Assembly (NCBI GenBank): GCA_003445095.1
Contig: DLVS01000667.1
Location: 1-17,997, forward strand
Reading direction: 5' to 3'
DNA from: Verrucomicrobiales bacterium
GTDB taxonomy: Bacteria; Verrucomicrobiota; Verrucomicrobiia; Limisphaerales; UBA9464
DNA length: 17,997 nucleotides
Each line of letters starts with the position of its first letter. The stretch's first letter is position 1. A model generated the notes under the pieces. That model was not told where the DNA came from. It ran no database searches and saw only the letters and a program-made list of their open reading frames with translations. The position numbers and the translations under genes were made by a program. Below, one piece after another: positions 7,237-14,231 of this stretch.

Positions 7237-7992
7237 TTACGGTGTCGTCCCGGGTCCTTTGCTGGCGACCTTCTTTGCCAGCGCCCTGCTGGCTAGACGC
7301 GTGATGAATACCGTGACTATGACTGTCGCCAACAGGCCGACGCCGTACAGAATCCACTCGCCAGTCGTCCGCTGCCGCTGGCCGGCACCGACATTGACCA
7401 GTGAGCCGAGATAAACATACATCACCGTGCCAGGAATCATGCCGAGCCAGGAAGCCAGCACATAGTGGCTTAACTTCACTCGCGTCAGGCCGAATGCGTA
7501 ATTCAGCAGAGTGAACGGAAAAACCGGCGAGAGGCGCATCAAGAGAACGATCTTCCATCCCTCATTGGCCACGGCCTGGTCAATCGCCGCGAACTTCTCG
7601 TGCTTCTCAATTCTTCGCCCGACGGCGTCGCGGGTCAGATAGCGACCCACCAAGAATGCGGCCGTAGCACCCAACGTCGCGCCAAGGGAGACAACCACGG
7701 ATCCAAGCGCCACGCCGAACACCGCCCCTGCCCCCAGCGTGAGCACCGAACCAGGAACGAACAATACCGTGGCCACAACGTAGAGCCCAACGAACAGCAC
7801 AGGACCCCACGGCCCAAGCTGGCCGATCCAATCTAACGCTGACTTTAGAAAGTCCTGGAAGCGAAGGTTTCTCAAGACGAGCACCAGAGCGACGCCGGCT
7901 GCTGCATAAAGCGACCACTTCCACTTGGATCCGCCGCGGAGAGGTGCTTCGGTCGGTGGAGCCGCGGCACCGCGCTCGGGATGGGTCGGCAT
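7237..7992 (-). CDS. TVP38/TMEM64 family (VTT domain) membrane protein
   Basis: 251 residues. A short hydrophilic N-terminus (1-25) is followed by a membrane helix (27-41), then the VTT core. The core shows VLFVPGSVLTLGAGAVFG (76-93), a glycine-rich reentrant segment ending FLVGRYLTRD (113-122), RLSPVFPFTLLNYAFGLT (153-170) and a C-terminal helix (213-232). The basic tail follows. These segments are the signature of the SNARE-associated/VTT fold shared with DedA. Members are thought to be lipid scramblases or transporters in the cytoplasmic membrane; the bacterial substrate is not settled. The gene is seven bases upstream of the MerA-like flavoprotein. This neighbour pair recurs in many bacteria and is sometimes fused, so a membrane-redox partnership is plausible. 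The ATG at 7990-7992 has no clear Shine-Dalgarno, and no other Met precedes the core. Confidence 0.9.
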   Translation of the reverse strand: MPTHPERGAAAPPTEAPLRGGSKWKWSLYAAAGVALVLVLRNLRFQDFLKSALDWIGQLGPWGPVLFVGLYVVATVLFVPGSVLTLGAGAVFGVALGSVVVSLGATLGATAAFLVGRYLTRDAVGRRIEKHEKFAAIDQAVANEGWKIVLLMRLSPVFPFTLLNYAFGLTRVKLSHYVLASWLGMIPGTVMYVYLGSLVNVGAGQRQRTTGEWILYGVGLLATVIVTVFITRLASRALAKKVASKGPGTTP

Positions 7993-8077
7993 CGAAGGTG
8001 GAACTTTAGATCATATGACACATTAGCGCGCAGTGGCATCCGCTCGCGGTTTTCTCCGTCTATTTCTGGGCCTCACC

Positions 8078-9892
8078 TTACCCCCCGCCCGCCACCTTTG
8101 CCCAAGTGTCCTTTAACGTGATGGTGCGAGTGAAGACCGGACGACCGGGACGGCTGTCCTGGGGATCGGGCCAAAAGTAGCCAATTCGTTCGAATTGAAA
8201 TCGCATGCCTGGAGTGGGATCGGCCAATGATCGCTCGACCTTCGCCGTGACAACCTCGAGTGACTTGGGATTCAGAACGGACCGGAAATCACGGCCGTCT
8301 TTCTCCGGTTCTGCTTCGGTGAACAATCGATCGTACAAACGGACTTCTGCCTCCACCGCATCGACGGCACTAACCCAATGGATCGTGCCCTTTACTTTCT
8401 TGCCGGAATTGGGTCCGCCGGTGCGGGTGTCGAGGTCCGCGGTGCAACGCAATTCCGTCACGTGGCCGGTCGCGTCCTTGATCACTTCCCGACATTGAAT
8501 GATGCAGGCGTACTTCAACCGGACTTCGCCGCCGGGTTTTAGTCGGAAATACTTCGGCGGCGGTACTTCGGCAAAGTCGTCGTGCTCGATCCACAATTCG
8601 CGGCTCAGCGCGATTGGGCGCGTCCCGGCGGAAGGGTCTTCCGGGTTGTTGGTCGCCGCCAAGGTGTACGATTCTCCGGGAGCGACGTTCGTGAGAATCA
8701 CCTTGAGCGGGCGCAATACGGCCAGACGACGCAGGGCCGACGTGTTGAGTTCTTCGCGAATCGCATGTTCCAGAACCGAAACCTCAGTGACGCCATTGTA
8801 TTTCGTCACGCCCAACCTTTGAGCAAAGTTGCGAAGCGCCCGGGCCGGGACTCCCCGGCGTCGCAGTCCTGAAATGGTGGGCATTCGCGGGTCATCCCAA
8901 CCGGTCACCCGGCCTTCGCTCACAAGCGCGAGGAGCTTGCGCTTGCTCATCACCGTGTAGCTCACGTTGAGCCGGGCGAACTCATATTGATGTGGCCGCG
9001 GGCGGGCCAGATCGAGTTGATTGAGAAACCAATCGTACAACGGCCGATGAACCTCGAACTCGAGAGTGCAGATGGAGTGCGTGATGCCTTCGAGGTAGTC
9101 GCTGAGGCAATGCGCAAAATCGTAGAGCGGGTAGAGACACCATTTGGCTCCCGTGTGATGGTGCTCCGCGTGGCGAATCCGATAGATGAGCGGGTCACGC
9201 AACCAGATATTCGGCGAAGCCATGTCGATCTTCGCCCGTAGGGTGCAGGCGCCATCCGGAAATTCGCCGGCCCGCATGCGTTGGAAACGGTCCACGTTTT
9301 CCGCCACGGAACGCTCTCGGTAGGGACTGTTGCGTCCAGGCCGGTCAGGTGAACCGCGATACGCATCGGTGTCTTCGGCCGAAAGATCACACACGTAGGC
9401 CACGCCTTTGCGAATCAACTCGAGGGCGTACCCGTAGAGCGCTTCGAAATAGTCGGAGGCAAACAGGGGCTCCAACTTGCCCGTACTCGACTCGGAACCC
9501 GAAACCGCCGGCATCAGAAAATCACTCTTACCCTCTACTGTGTTGGGTGCCGGCGTCGCCCCCGAAGGCTTCAAACCCAGACAATGGTCCGCCCAACCTT
9601 CGATCAACCATTTCACGTCCGCAGTGATCGAATCCACATACTCAATGTCCTCCTTCGCTGGATTCGTGTCGTCCATCCGCAAATTGCAGATGCCTCCGAA
9701 CTGACGCGCGATGCCGAAATTAAGGCAAATCGACTTGGCGTGACCAATGTGGAGGTAGCCGTTCGGCTCCGGGGGGAAACGCGTGTGAATTCGCGAATAT
9801 CTCCCCGCGGCCACATCGGCAGCGACAAGATCACGAATGAAGTCGCTCGGTTCGGCCGGGCTGGGGGCGCTGGAGTCAGCAGATTCCGACAT
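8078..9892 (-). CDS. glnS: Glutaminyl-tRNA synthetase with an internal insertion
   Basis: 604 residues, a class Ic aminoacyl-tRNA synthetase that charges tRNA(Gln). FPPEPNGYLHIGHAKS carries the HIGH motif (48-51), and VMSKRKL carries the KMSKS-equivalent (315-319). VTGWDDPRMPTISGLRRRG is diagnostic of GlnRS rather than GluRS. After about residue 370 come the connecting helices (SVLEHAIREELN) and the two beta-barrel anticodon-binding domain to the end (LNPKSLEV; FQFERIGYFWPD). Compared with E. coli GlnRS, about 36 extra residues (roughly 106-141; nucleotides about 9470-9577) lie between the WLIEGW segment and SDYFEALYGYA. They are rich in S, G, P and T and look unstructured. Having GlnRS suggests Gln-tRNA(Gln) need not be made by GatCAB. 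The 85-base gap to the TVP38 gene shows no terminator. Confidence 0.97.
   Translation of the reverse strand: MSESADSSAPSPAEPSDFIRDLVAADVAAGRYSRIHTRFPPEPNGYLHIGHAKSICLNFGIARQFGGICNLRMDDTNPAKEDIEYVDSITADVKWLIEGWADHCLGLKPSGATPAPNTVEGKSDFLMPAVSGSESSTGKLEPLFASDYFEALYGYALELIRKGVAYVCDLSAEDTDAYRGSPDRPGRNSPYRERSVAENVDRFQRMRAGEFPDGACTLRAKIDMASPNIWLRDPLIYRIRHAEHHHTGAKWCLYPLYDFAHCLSDYLEGITHSICTLEFEVHRPLYDWFLNQLDLARPRPHQYEFARLNVSYTVMSKRKLLALVSEGRVTGWDDPRMPTISGLRRRGVPARALRNFAQRLGVTKYNGVTEVSVLEHAIREELNTSALRRLAVLRPLKVILTNVAPGESYTLAATNNPEDPSAGTRPIALSRELWIEHDDFAEVPPPKYFRLKPGGEVRLKYACIIQCREVIKDATGHVTELRCTADLDTRTGGPNSGKKVKGTIHWVSAVDAVEAEVRLYDRLFTEAEPEKDGRDFRSVLNPKSLEVVTAKVERSLADPTPGMRFQFERIGYFWPDPQDSRPGRPVFTRTITLKDTWAKVAGGG
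9470..9577 (-). other. In-frame insertion within glnS (residues about 106-141)
   Basis: This segment encodes a low-complexity stretch of about 36 residues within the catalytic domain that has no equivalent in E. coli GlnRS. It contains an 8-bp inverted repeat, CGCCGGCA at 9506-9513 and TGCCGGCG at 9548-9555, so a palindromic repeat inserted in frame is one possible origin. Boundaries are set by eye from the conserved flanking motifs. Confidence 0.5.
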
Positions 9893-10218
9893 AGCAATGA
9901 GGTCGATTGATAGGCGCGGGACAGGCGCAAGTCGAGGGCGGGTGAATCAGCCTAAATCCGAACGCCGATTTTGAACCGTTAATAACCGCTGATCGTCGCT
10001 GATGAGAGGAAAGTACGGCAGCACGTCATTGGGACAAAATACCTGTCCATTCCATTTTGGGTCCTTCGGATTAGAATCAATTAGCGAAGATTAGCGGTTT
10101 CAACCTCGGACTAGGGACTAAACGCGAGCATTCGAAACTCACCGGAAGGAACTGAGAAACGGAACGGGAGTTTCTGGGATTCAGAATCAATGGCGGCCGA
10201 TCCCCAAAGTCCCCTCCG
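9893..10218. other. Intergenic region between the HAD gene and glnS
   Basis: This 326-base stretch has no convincing gene. It contains the MITE-like inverted repeat element described separately (9984-10099). The rest should include the glnS promoter and leader (9893-9983), in which I see no clear -35/-10 pair or T-box-like element. Confidence 0.5.
9984..10099. repeat. MITE-like element with 20-bp imperfect terminal inverted repeats
   Basis: Bases 9984-10003 and the reverse complement of 10080-10099 match at 17 of 20 positions. Each arm contains an internal 7-bp direct repeat with a 3-base spacer (CGCTGAT twice in the left arm, ATTAGCG twice in the right arm). Inside are shorter inverted segments: GGACA (10032-10036) with TGTCC (10044-10048), and an alternative AAAAT/ATTTT pairing. 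The element is 116 bp, carries no gene and lies wholly between genes. Target-site duplications are not obvious. A dispersed non-autonomous repeat is the simplest reading, but only one copy is visible here. Confidence 0.5.
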
Positions 10219-10806
10219 TCACGAACTCCGGGTGAAGTGCCGGATGTCCACCGCTTCCATGCCCGCGGCGCGGATGGCCTCCATGCCCAGGTCGGTATCC
10301 TCGTACGCTCGGCAGTAGCTCGGCTCCACTCCCAAACGACGCGCGGCTTCGAGGAAAATATCAGGCGCAGGCTTTTGATGGACCACGTCCTCATTGGTCA
10401 CGATCGCGCCGAACCAAGTGACGATCCCCAATTGAGTGAGCACTTTCGTAATCGACTGTTTCGATCCGCCGCTCGCGACTCCCATCGGTAAACGGCCGCG
10501 ATGCTCCCGGGCGATGGACACAACTTCCTCGACCGGTCCGATATGTTCGAAGCGCCGGAAGTACGCCTCCTCCTTCTCCCGGGCGAACTCGAGGGGGTCC
10601 AGGTCAGGTCGGCCTTGCTCCTGGGCGAGGACGCGGACGATGTCGCGCGTGGGCACTCCACCCAAGGCGTAAAAGCGTTCCTCGGAAAAATTCAAGCCGT
10701 GTCGGCCGGACACTTCCTGCCAAGCTTCCCAATGGATTGGCATGGTGTCAGCAAGAGTGCCGTCACAGTCAAAGATGAGAGCACGGGGAAACGAAGTGTC
10801 GGGCAT
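10219..10806 (-). CDS. HAD-superfamily (subfamily IA) phosphatase, beta-phosphoglucomutase/fructose-1-phosphatase-like
   Basis: 195 residues. Motif I DCDGTLAD places the nucleophile D13 and acid/base D15. An alpha-helical cap (about 20-90) is followed by motif II VASGGS with S112, motif III K145 in HQKPAPDIF, and motif IV YEDTDLG with the Mg2+ acidic pair around E169/D170. Length and layout match small sugar-phosphate phosphatases such as E. coli YqaB and the beta-phosphoglucomutase group. The cap determines substrate, which cannot be read from sequence alone. It appears monocistronic, with intergenic gaps of 456 bases upstream and 326 downstream. A strong terminator structure lies 120 bases upstream of its ATG. 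That raises the alternative that the gene has a regulated leader. Confidence 0.9.
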   Translation of the reverse strand: MPDTSFPRALIFDCDGTLADTMPIHWEAWQEVSGRHGLNFSEERFYALGGVPTRDIVRVLAQEQGRPDLDPLEFAREKEEAYFRRFEHIGPVEEVVSIAREHRGRLPMGVASGGSKQSITKVLTQLGIVTWFGAIVTNEDVVHQKPAPDIFLEAARRLGVEPSYCRAYEDTDLGMEAIRAAGMEAVDIRHFTRSS

Positions 10807-10834
10807 GAAAAGGTTCGATGGTTCACAAGCACCA

Positions 10835-10850
10835 GCGGGTCGCAGCCCGC
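10835..10850. repeat. Extragenic hairpin GCGGG-TCGCAG-CCCGC
   Basis: A 5-bp GC stem with a six-base loop lies just upstream of the HAD gene. The segment CGGGTCGCAGCCCG and the following GGGAGC resemble CGGGATCGCAGACCCCGG plus GGGAGC at 10985-11010, so the two may be diverged copies of one extragenic palindrome family. Confidence 0.45.
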
Positions 10851-10925
10851 GAGTGCGGGAGCATGAGCGTACCAGGTTTCTAACTCAAGGGAGAGGCACC
10901 TGAAGTGCAGCTCCGTAAGGGCACG

Positions 10926-10952
10926 AAAAAGCGGGCACCTCGCGGTGCCCGC
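10926..10952 (-). terminator. Strong intrinsic (Rho-independent) terminator, minus strand
   Basis: A perfect 9-bp stem GCGGGCACC (10931-10939) / GGTGCCCGC (10944-10952) with a four-base loop is followed on the minus strand by five T residues (plus-strand A-run 10926-10930). The plus strand has no T-run, so it works leftward only. It lies about 310 bases after the mrpG stop and 120 bases before the HAD start. It may end the mrp transcript, a separate small RNA, or an attenuated HAD leader. Confidence 0.85.
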
Positions 10953-11060
10953 CTAACCCAAACAACCAAACTAACCTCCTTTACCGGGATCGCAGACCCC
11001 GGATGGGAGCCGATTCGCAACCGTAGGCTGGAACCCTTGCTCCCAGGAACCAACAGAGAT
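10926..11060 (-). ncRNA. Candidate structured RNA or leader ending in a terminator
   Basis: Read on the minus strand, the order is a stem GGGAGC (11044-11039) / GCTCCC (11010-11005) enclosing a loop with possible internal pairing, a CCGGG/CCCGG hairpin (10984-11002), a single-stranded stretch containing AAAGGAGG, then the terminator hairpin and T-run. Such a chain fits a small RNA or a terminator-type leader of the HAD gene. I recognise no known RNA family (not tmRNA, RNase P, SRP or a riboswitch I know). The 5' end is a guess. Confidence 0.33.
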
Positions 11061-11121
11061 TACTTAGCGACGGAACGAGAAGCTTCAAAGAAAAAGATTC
11101 ACCAAAATGCCACAAGTTGGC

Positions 11122-11134
11122 TGACAATTTGTCA
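11122..11134. promoter_or_regulatory. 13-bp dyad, possible operator
   Basis: TGACAA-T-TTGTCA is a perfect 6+1+6 palindrome in non-coding DNA upstream of the candidate RNA. It has the size and symmetry of sites bound by small dimeric repressors, but no regulator gene is adjacent and no copy was noticed elsewhere in the window. Confidence 0.3.
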
Positions 11135-11262
11135 TGATTCCCCGCACGGAGGGACGCGGTCGAACCGATAATCGTTCCCGGAACTCCTTGCCGCCGGAGA
11201 AGTTGCGCGCTGGTCTGTTGGCGGACGCGGCGAGCGTTCTCTCGCCTCGATTCATCGGAAGA

Positions 11263-11589
11263 CTATTTCTGGGGGTGTTCGTCACCGCGTGAAAAACGAG
11301 CCCGCCACCGCAGCACTCGCTTCTCCCAAGCGAGCCGCGAGACCAAGTGACTCGACACCGGTACCGTGGCGAATTGAAACACCATCGCGAGCGCAATCTT
11401 GAAGCCTGCTTCGGCACTTCCCAATTCGATCCACAGGCCAAGCAGAATCAGCAAGATTCCCAACGTGACTCCTTTTGCCACCGCATGCGCCTGGCAATAC
11501 ACATCCGGCAAACGCGCGGCCCCAATTGCGGCGATGACCATCAATCCTACGCCGGACAATACGCAGACGCTCATGAGTAGTTGGGTCAT
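11263..11589 (-). CDS. mrpG: Mrp antiporter subunit G
   Basis: 108 residues with three membrane segments (about 6-24, 40-58, 66-86). The family signature RLPDVYCQAHAVAKGVTLG (residues about 27-45) is present, and the hydrophilic C-terminus is basic. MrpG is a small essential subunit of the multi-subunit Na+(K+)/H+ antiporter. Its ATG overlaps the mrpF stop by 4 bases (ATGA). It is the last gene of the operon, and no terminator with a T-run lies immediately after it. Confidence 0.93.
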   Translation of the reverse strand: MTQLLMSVCVLSGVGLMVIAAIGAARLPDVYCQAHAVAKGVTLGILLILLGLWIELGSAEAGFKIALAMVFQFATVPVSSHLVSRLAWEKRVLRWRARFSRGDEHPQK

Positions 11590-11885
11590 GGCAGTTGCTT
11601 CGTCGGCCGGTCGTCGGGCTGACGATCGAGAGTCTTTTGGAGGTATTGAGTCAGCGCCACGGTGCTCACGAATCCCAACAAGGTGAAGACCAGGATCAGT
11701 TCAAGGTAATCGGTCGTCCGCCAATAAATGGACAACAAAGCCATCCAACCCACCACCGACACCGTAACAATATCAAACGCGAGGAGGCGATTGAGCACGC
11801 TGGGGCCCCGCACCAAACGCCACAGTCCCAGCAGCACCGAGACGGCCAGTCCAACCGAGCCGATTTGGAACACAAATTCATTCAT
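11586..11885 (-). CDS. mrpF: Mrp antiporter subunit F
   Basis: 99 residues, three membrane helices (about 6-24, 36-55, 61-80). The family segment RLVRGPSVLNRLLAFDIVT (23-41) is visible. It starts at ATG 11883-11885 within the mrpE stop (4-base overlap) and overlaps mrpG in the same way. MrpF is needed for assembly and stability of the full complex and has been linked to cholate/Na+ efflux phenotypes in Bacillus. Confidence 0.93.
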   Translation of the reverse strand: MNEFVFQIGSVGLAVSVLLGLWRLVRGPSVLNRLLAFDIVTVSVVGWMALLSIYWRTTDYLELILVFTLLGFVSTVALTQYLQKTLDRQPDDRPTKQLP

Positions 11886-12358
11886 CGGGTGAAGGCCAGG
11901 AGGGGCGCGCGCAGGCCGCGATCAATCCCGGACCGGACCGCCACAGGATCTCGTGCGTCAAAGGCGTGAAGCACCAGCGTCTCCCAGTTGTCGGAGATGT
12001 CCACAGTGGTGGTGCCTGGAGTGAGGGTAATGCAATGGGAAAGGACGAGTATCTCGACACGGGTGAGTCCCGCGACGTCGTAGGTAACGAAGTCGGGGTA
12101 CATGCTTTCACGCCGGCTCGACAGCACCGACACGGCGATATTGAAGTTGGACCGCAGGAACTCGCGGAAGAATGCCGCCAGGAAACGCCCGAAAGCCAAG
12201 GTGCGTCGGACATATCCCGAATCGGGAATTACCCGTTGAAAAACCGCCAGCAGCACAAAACCGATCACGTAGCCGACCAAGAATCGGGCAAACGTTCCGC
12301 CTCCAGAGAGGAATAACCAGAGCATCGCCAGGATCAGGTTGAGCGCGAACTGAATCAT
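11882..12358 (-). CDS. mrpE: Mrp antiporter subunit E
   Basis: 158 residues with an N-terminal membrane hairpin (about 3-45) and a cytoplasmic domain. Recognisable parts are FLSGGGTFARFLVGYVIGFV (17-36) and LSHCITLTPGTTTVDI (about 111-126), the latter characteristic of MrpE. Start ATG 12356-12358 overlaps the mrpD stop by 4 bases. AAAGGA lies at a workable distance upstream within mrpD. Confidence 0.93.
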   Translation of the reverse strand: MIQFALNLILAMLWLFLSGGGTFARFLVGYVIGFVLLAVFQRVIPDSGYVRRTLAFGRFLAAFFREFLRSNFNIAVSVLSSRRESMYPDFVTYDVAGLTRVEILVLSHCITLTPGTTTVDISDNWETLVLHAFDARDPVAVRSGIDRGLRAPLLAFTR

Positions 12359-13869
12359 CCTCCGATTCCTTTCGCTCCAATTTCCTGAACGGTCTGCTGC
12401 ACTGCTTCAATGTAACCGGCCTGATCCAACGCCGTCGCGGCCGCCTGATGAGCCAACCGCAATACACCTTCGACGCCAATGCCAAGCCCCAGCGAAATCA
12501 CGGTCAACACCGTAACCACCGCTGTCATCGGGTGCCAGCGAGGGTCGCGGTCGTTCACCAGAACCTTTTCATCCTCGCGCCAGAACACGGCCAGCCAGAT
12601 CTTCAGCATGCTGAAAAGTGTCAGGACGCTGGCCACCAATGATATGCCAACTAAGAAGTAGTCTTCCAGCTCCAGTCCGGCGACGACGATAAGGTACTTG
12701 CCCCAAAATCCACTTAATGGTGGCAGGCCCGAGAGCGACATCGCTTGGGCCAGAAACAATAGTCCCACCCAAGGCGTCTTCCGCCACAGGTTTCCCGTGT
12801 GGTCCAAATCGTCCGTGCGATTCAACACCGTCACGATGCCGCCGACGAGGAATAGGGAGGACTTCACGACGATGTGGTGGATGATGTACAGCACGGCCGC
12901 GGCGAGCGAAATCGGGGTGAACAAGCCGATCGCGAGCACCATGAAACCCACCTGACTCAGGATGTGGAACGAGAGAATGCCGCGAATGAAATTGCGTGAG
13001 ATGGCTCCCAACACCCCCAGCAACATGGTCAGGGCGGCGAGCCACGCGAGCAGGCGATGGATGAAATCGAGGTCGTGGGGGAACACCGTCGTCAACATCC
13101 GAAACAAAACGTAGATACCGACCTTCGTGAGCATCCCGGCGTAAAGCGCGGCCACCGGGATGGGCAGGGTTGGATAGCTATTCGGCAACCAATGATAGAG
13201 CGGGAACACCCCGGCCTTGAGTGCGAAAACAACCAGCAGCAGCAACAGCACCGCCAGCAAGCGCGGATCGCTGGATTGCGTCGCAGTGACGGCTGCCAAA
13301 TGTGCGTAGTTCAGGGTTCCGGTCAGGGCGTAGATCAGCCCGGCAGCACATAGAAACAGGGCGCTGCCCACGAGATTGACGGCGATGTACGGGAACGCCT
13401 GCTTGATGTCCCAATTGTCCGCCTCAAGGGTCAGCAAGGCGTACGACGAAATCAGCATCACCTCGAACGCGACGAACAGATTAAATAAATCACCGGTGAC
13501 GAAGGCGAGATTGATGCCCGTCACCAGAAACTGAACCAGCGGCAGGCGCAGCGGATGTTCCAGGCGGACTGGCAATTCGAAGAACCCATAGACCAAACAC
13601 GCGAGCGAAGTGAGTCCCGACAAGGCCAGCATGAGCGCCGCGAGAAGATCGATGGACAGCACGATCCCAAACGGCGGCGCCCAATTCCCAACCGGAAGAA
13701 TCCTCCAGCCGCCGTGGGCGAGTTGCGTCACGAGGGCGAGCGCAATTCCCAATTGTGCGGCTGCCGACGCCGCGGCGGAGAGTCGCCTTCCCCCACTAGG
13801 CTGACGCCACAGAATCAGAACCACCGCGGTCAACAACGGCACCAGCACCGGAAAAATGACCACGTTCAC
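12355..13869 (-). CDS. mrpD: Mrp antiporter subunit D (NuoM/N-like proton channel subunit)
   Basis: 504 residues with about 14 membrane helices, homologous to complex I antiporter-like subunits. Key ion-path residues are visible: E136 (FEVMLISSYALL), K218 in ALKAGVFPLYHWLPNSYP, and K249 in GMLTKVGIY. A GTG start (13867-13869) overlaps the mrpC TGA. GGAGG (13877-13881) sits seven bases upstream, so this GTG is well supported. MrpD together with MrpA is thought to carry the ion translocation pathway in the cytoplasmic membrane. Confidence 0.96.
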   Translation of the reverse strand: MNVVIFPVLVPLLTAVVLILWRQPSGGRRLSAAASAAAQLGIALALVTQLAHGGWRILPVGNWAPPFGIVLSIDLLAALMLALSGLTSLACLVYGFFELPVRLEHPLRLPLVQFLVTGINLAFVTGDLFNLFVAFEVMLISSYALLTLEADNWDIKQAFPYIAVNLVGSALFLCAAGLIYALTGTLNYAHLAAVTATQSSDPRLLAVLLLLLVVFALKAGVFPLYHWLPNSYPTLPIPVAALYAGMLTKVGIYVLFRMLTTVFPHDLDFIHRLLAWLAALTMLLGVLGAISRNFIRGILSFHILSQVGFMVLAIGLFTPISLAAAVLYIIHHIVVKSSLFLVGGIVTVLNRTDDLDHTGNLWRKTPWVGLLFLAQAMSLSGLPPLSGFWGKYLIVVAGLELEDYFLVGISLVASVLTLFSMLKIWLAVFWREDEKVLVNDRDPRWHPMTAVVTVLTVISLGLGIGVEGVLRLAHQAAATALDQAGYIEAVQQTVQEIGAKGIGG

Positions 13870-14225
13870 GGCGCATCCTCCGGTCGTCCCGGGTCGGGGG
13901 AATAAAGGTCTGCCGCATTCGTCGTCTGGTGATCAAGGAAGAGCCGATACAACAGGACAATGAGGTACGCCGTGACGCCGAAGCCGATGACGATAGCCGT
14001 CAAGATCAACGCCTGTGGAAGGGGATCGACTCGAGGCCCCGCAGCCCCCGACATCAGGGGCGACACCTTGCCCACGGGTGAACCGGACATCGCTAGGATC
14101 AGCAGATTCGCGGCATTCGACAAAATGATAAAGCCGAACACGATCTTCACGAAACTACGCTGTAAGACGAGGTAAGTGCCGCAGGTAAACAGCACACCGA
14201 CCAGGAGCGAGGTATCGAGTTGCAT
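13866..14225 (-). CDS. mrpC: Mrp antiporter subunit C (NuoK-like)
   Basis: 119 residues with three membrane helices (about 6-20, 27-48, 73-98). The NuoK-like segments LSNAANLLILAM (35-46) and DPLPQALILTAIVIGFGVTAYL (67-88) are present. It follows mrpB after six bases, the only junction in the operon without overlap, and its own stop overlaps the mrpD start. The C-terminal tail (DHQTTNAADLYSPDPGRPEDAP) is hydrophilic and slightly longer than in many MrpC proteins. Confidence 0.94.
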   Translation of the reverse strand: MQLDTSLLVGVLFTCGTYLVLQRSFVKIVFGFIILSNAANLLILAMSGSPVGKVSPLMSGAAGPRVDPLPQALILTAIVIGFGVTAYLIVLLYRLFLDHQTTNAADLYSPDPGRPEDAP

Positions 14226-14231
14226 GTCGGG

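Larger units (their letters stand above)
10807..11262. other. Intergenic region between mrpG and the HAD gene
   Basis: These 456 bases hold no gene I can support. They contain, from right to left: a hairpin GGCGAG-CGTTCT-CTCGCC (11229-11246) without a T-run, a 13-bp dyad (11122-11134), a pair of stem-loops (11005-11044 and 10984-11002), a strong terminator (10926-10952), and a GCGGG-TCGCAG-CCCGC hairpin (10835-10850). The density of structure suggests a regulatory or non-coding-RNA region. Confidence 0.6.

Noticed and set aside
10905..11171. Plus-strand open frame of 88 codons in the mrpG-HAD gap
   Set aside because: It runs through the terminator and stem-loops, has an ordinary start with no ribosome site, and the residues look like translated repeat DNA.
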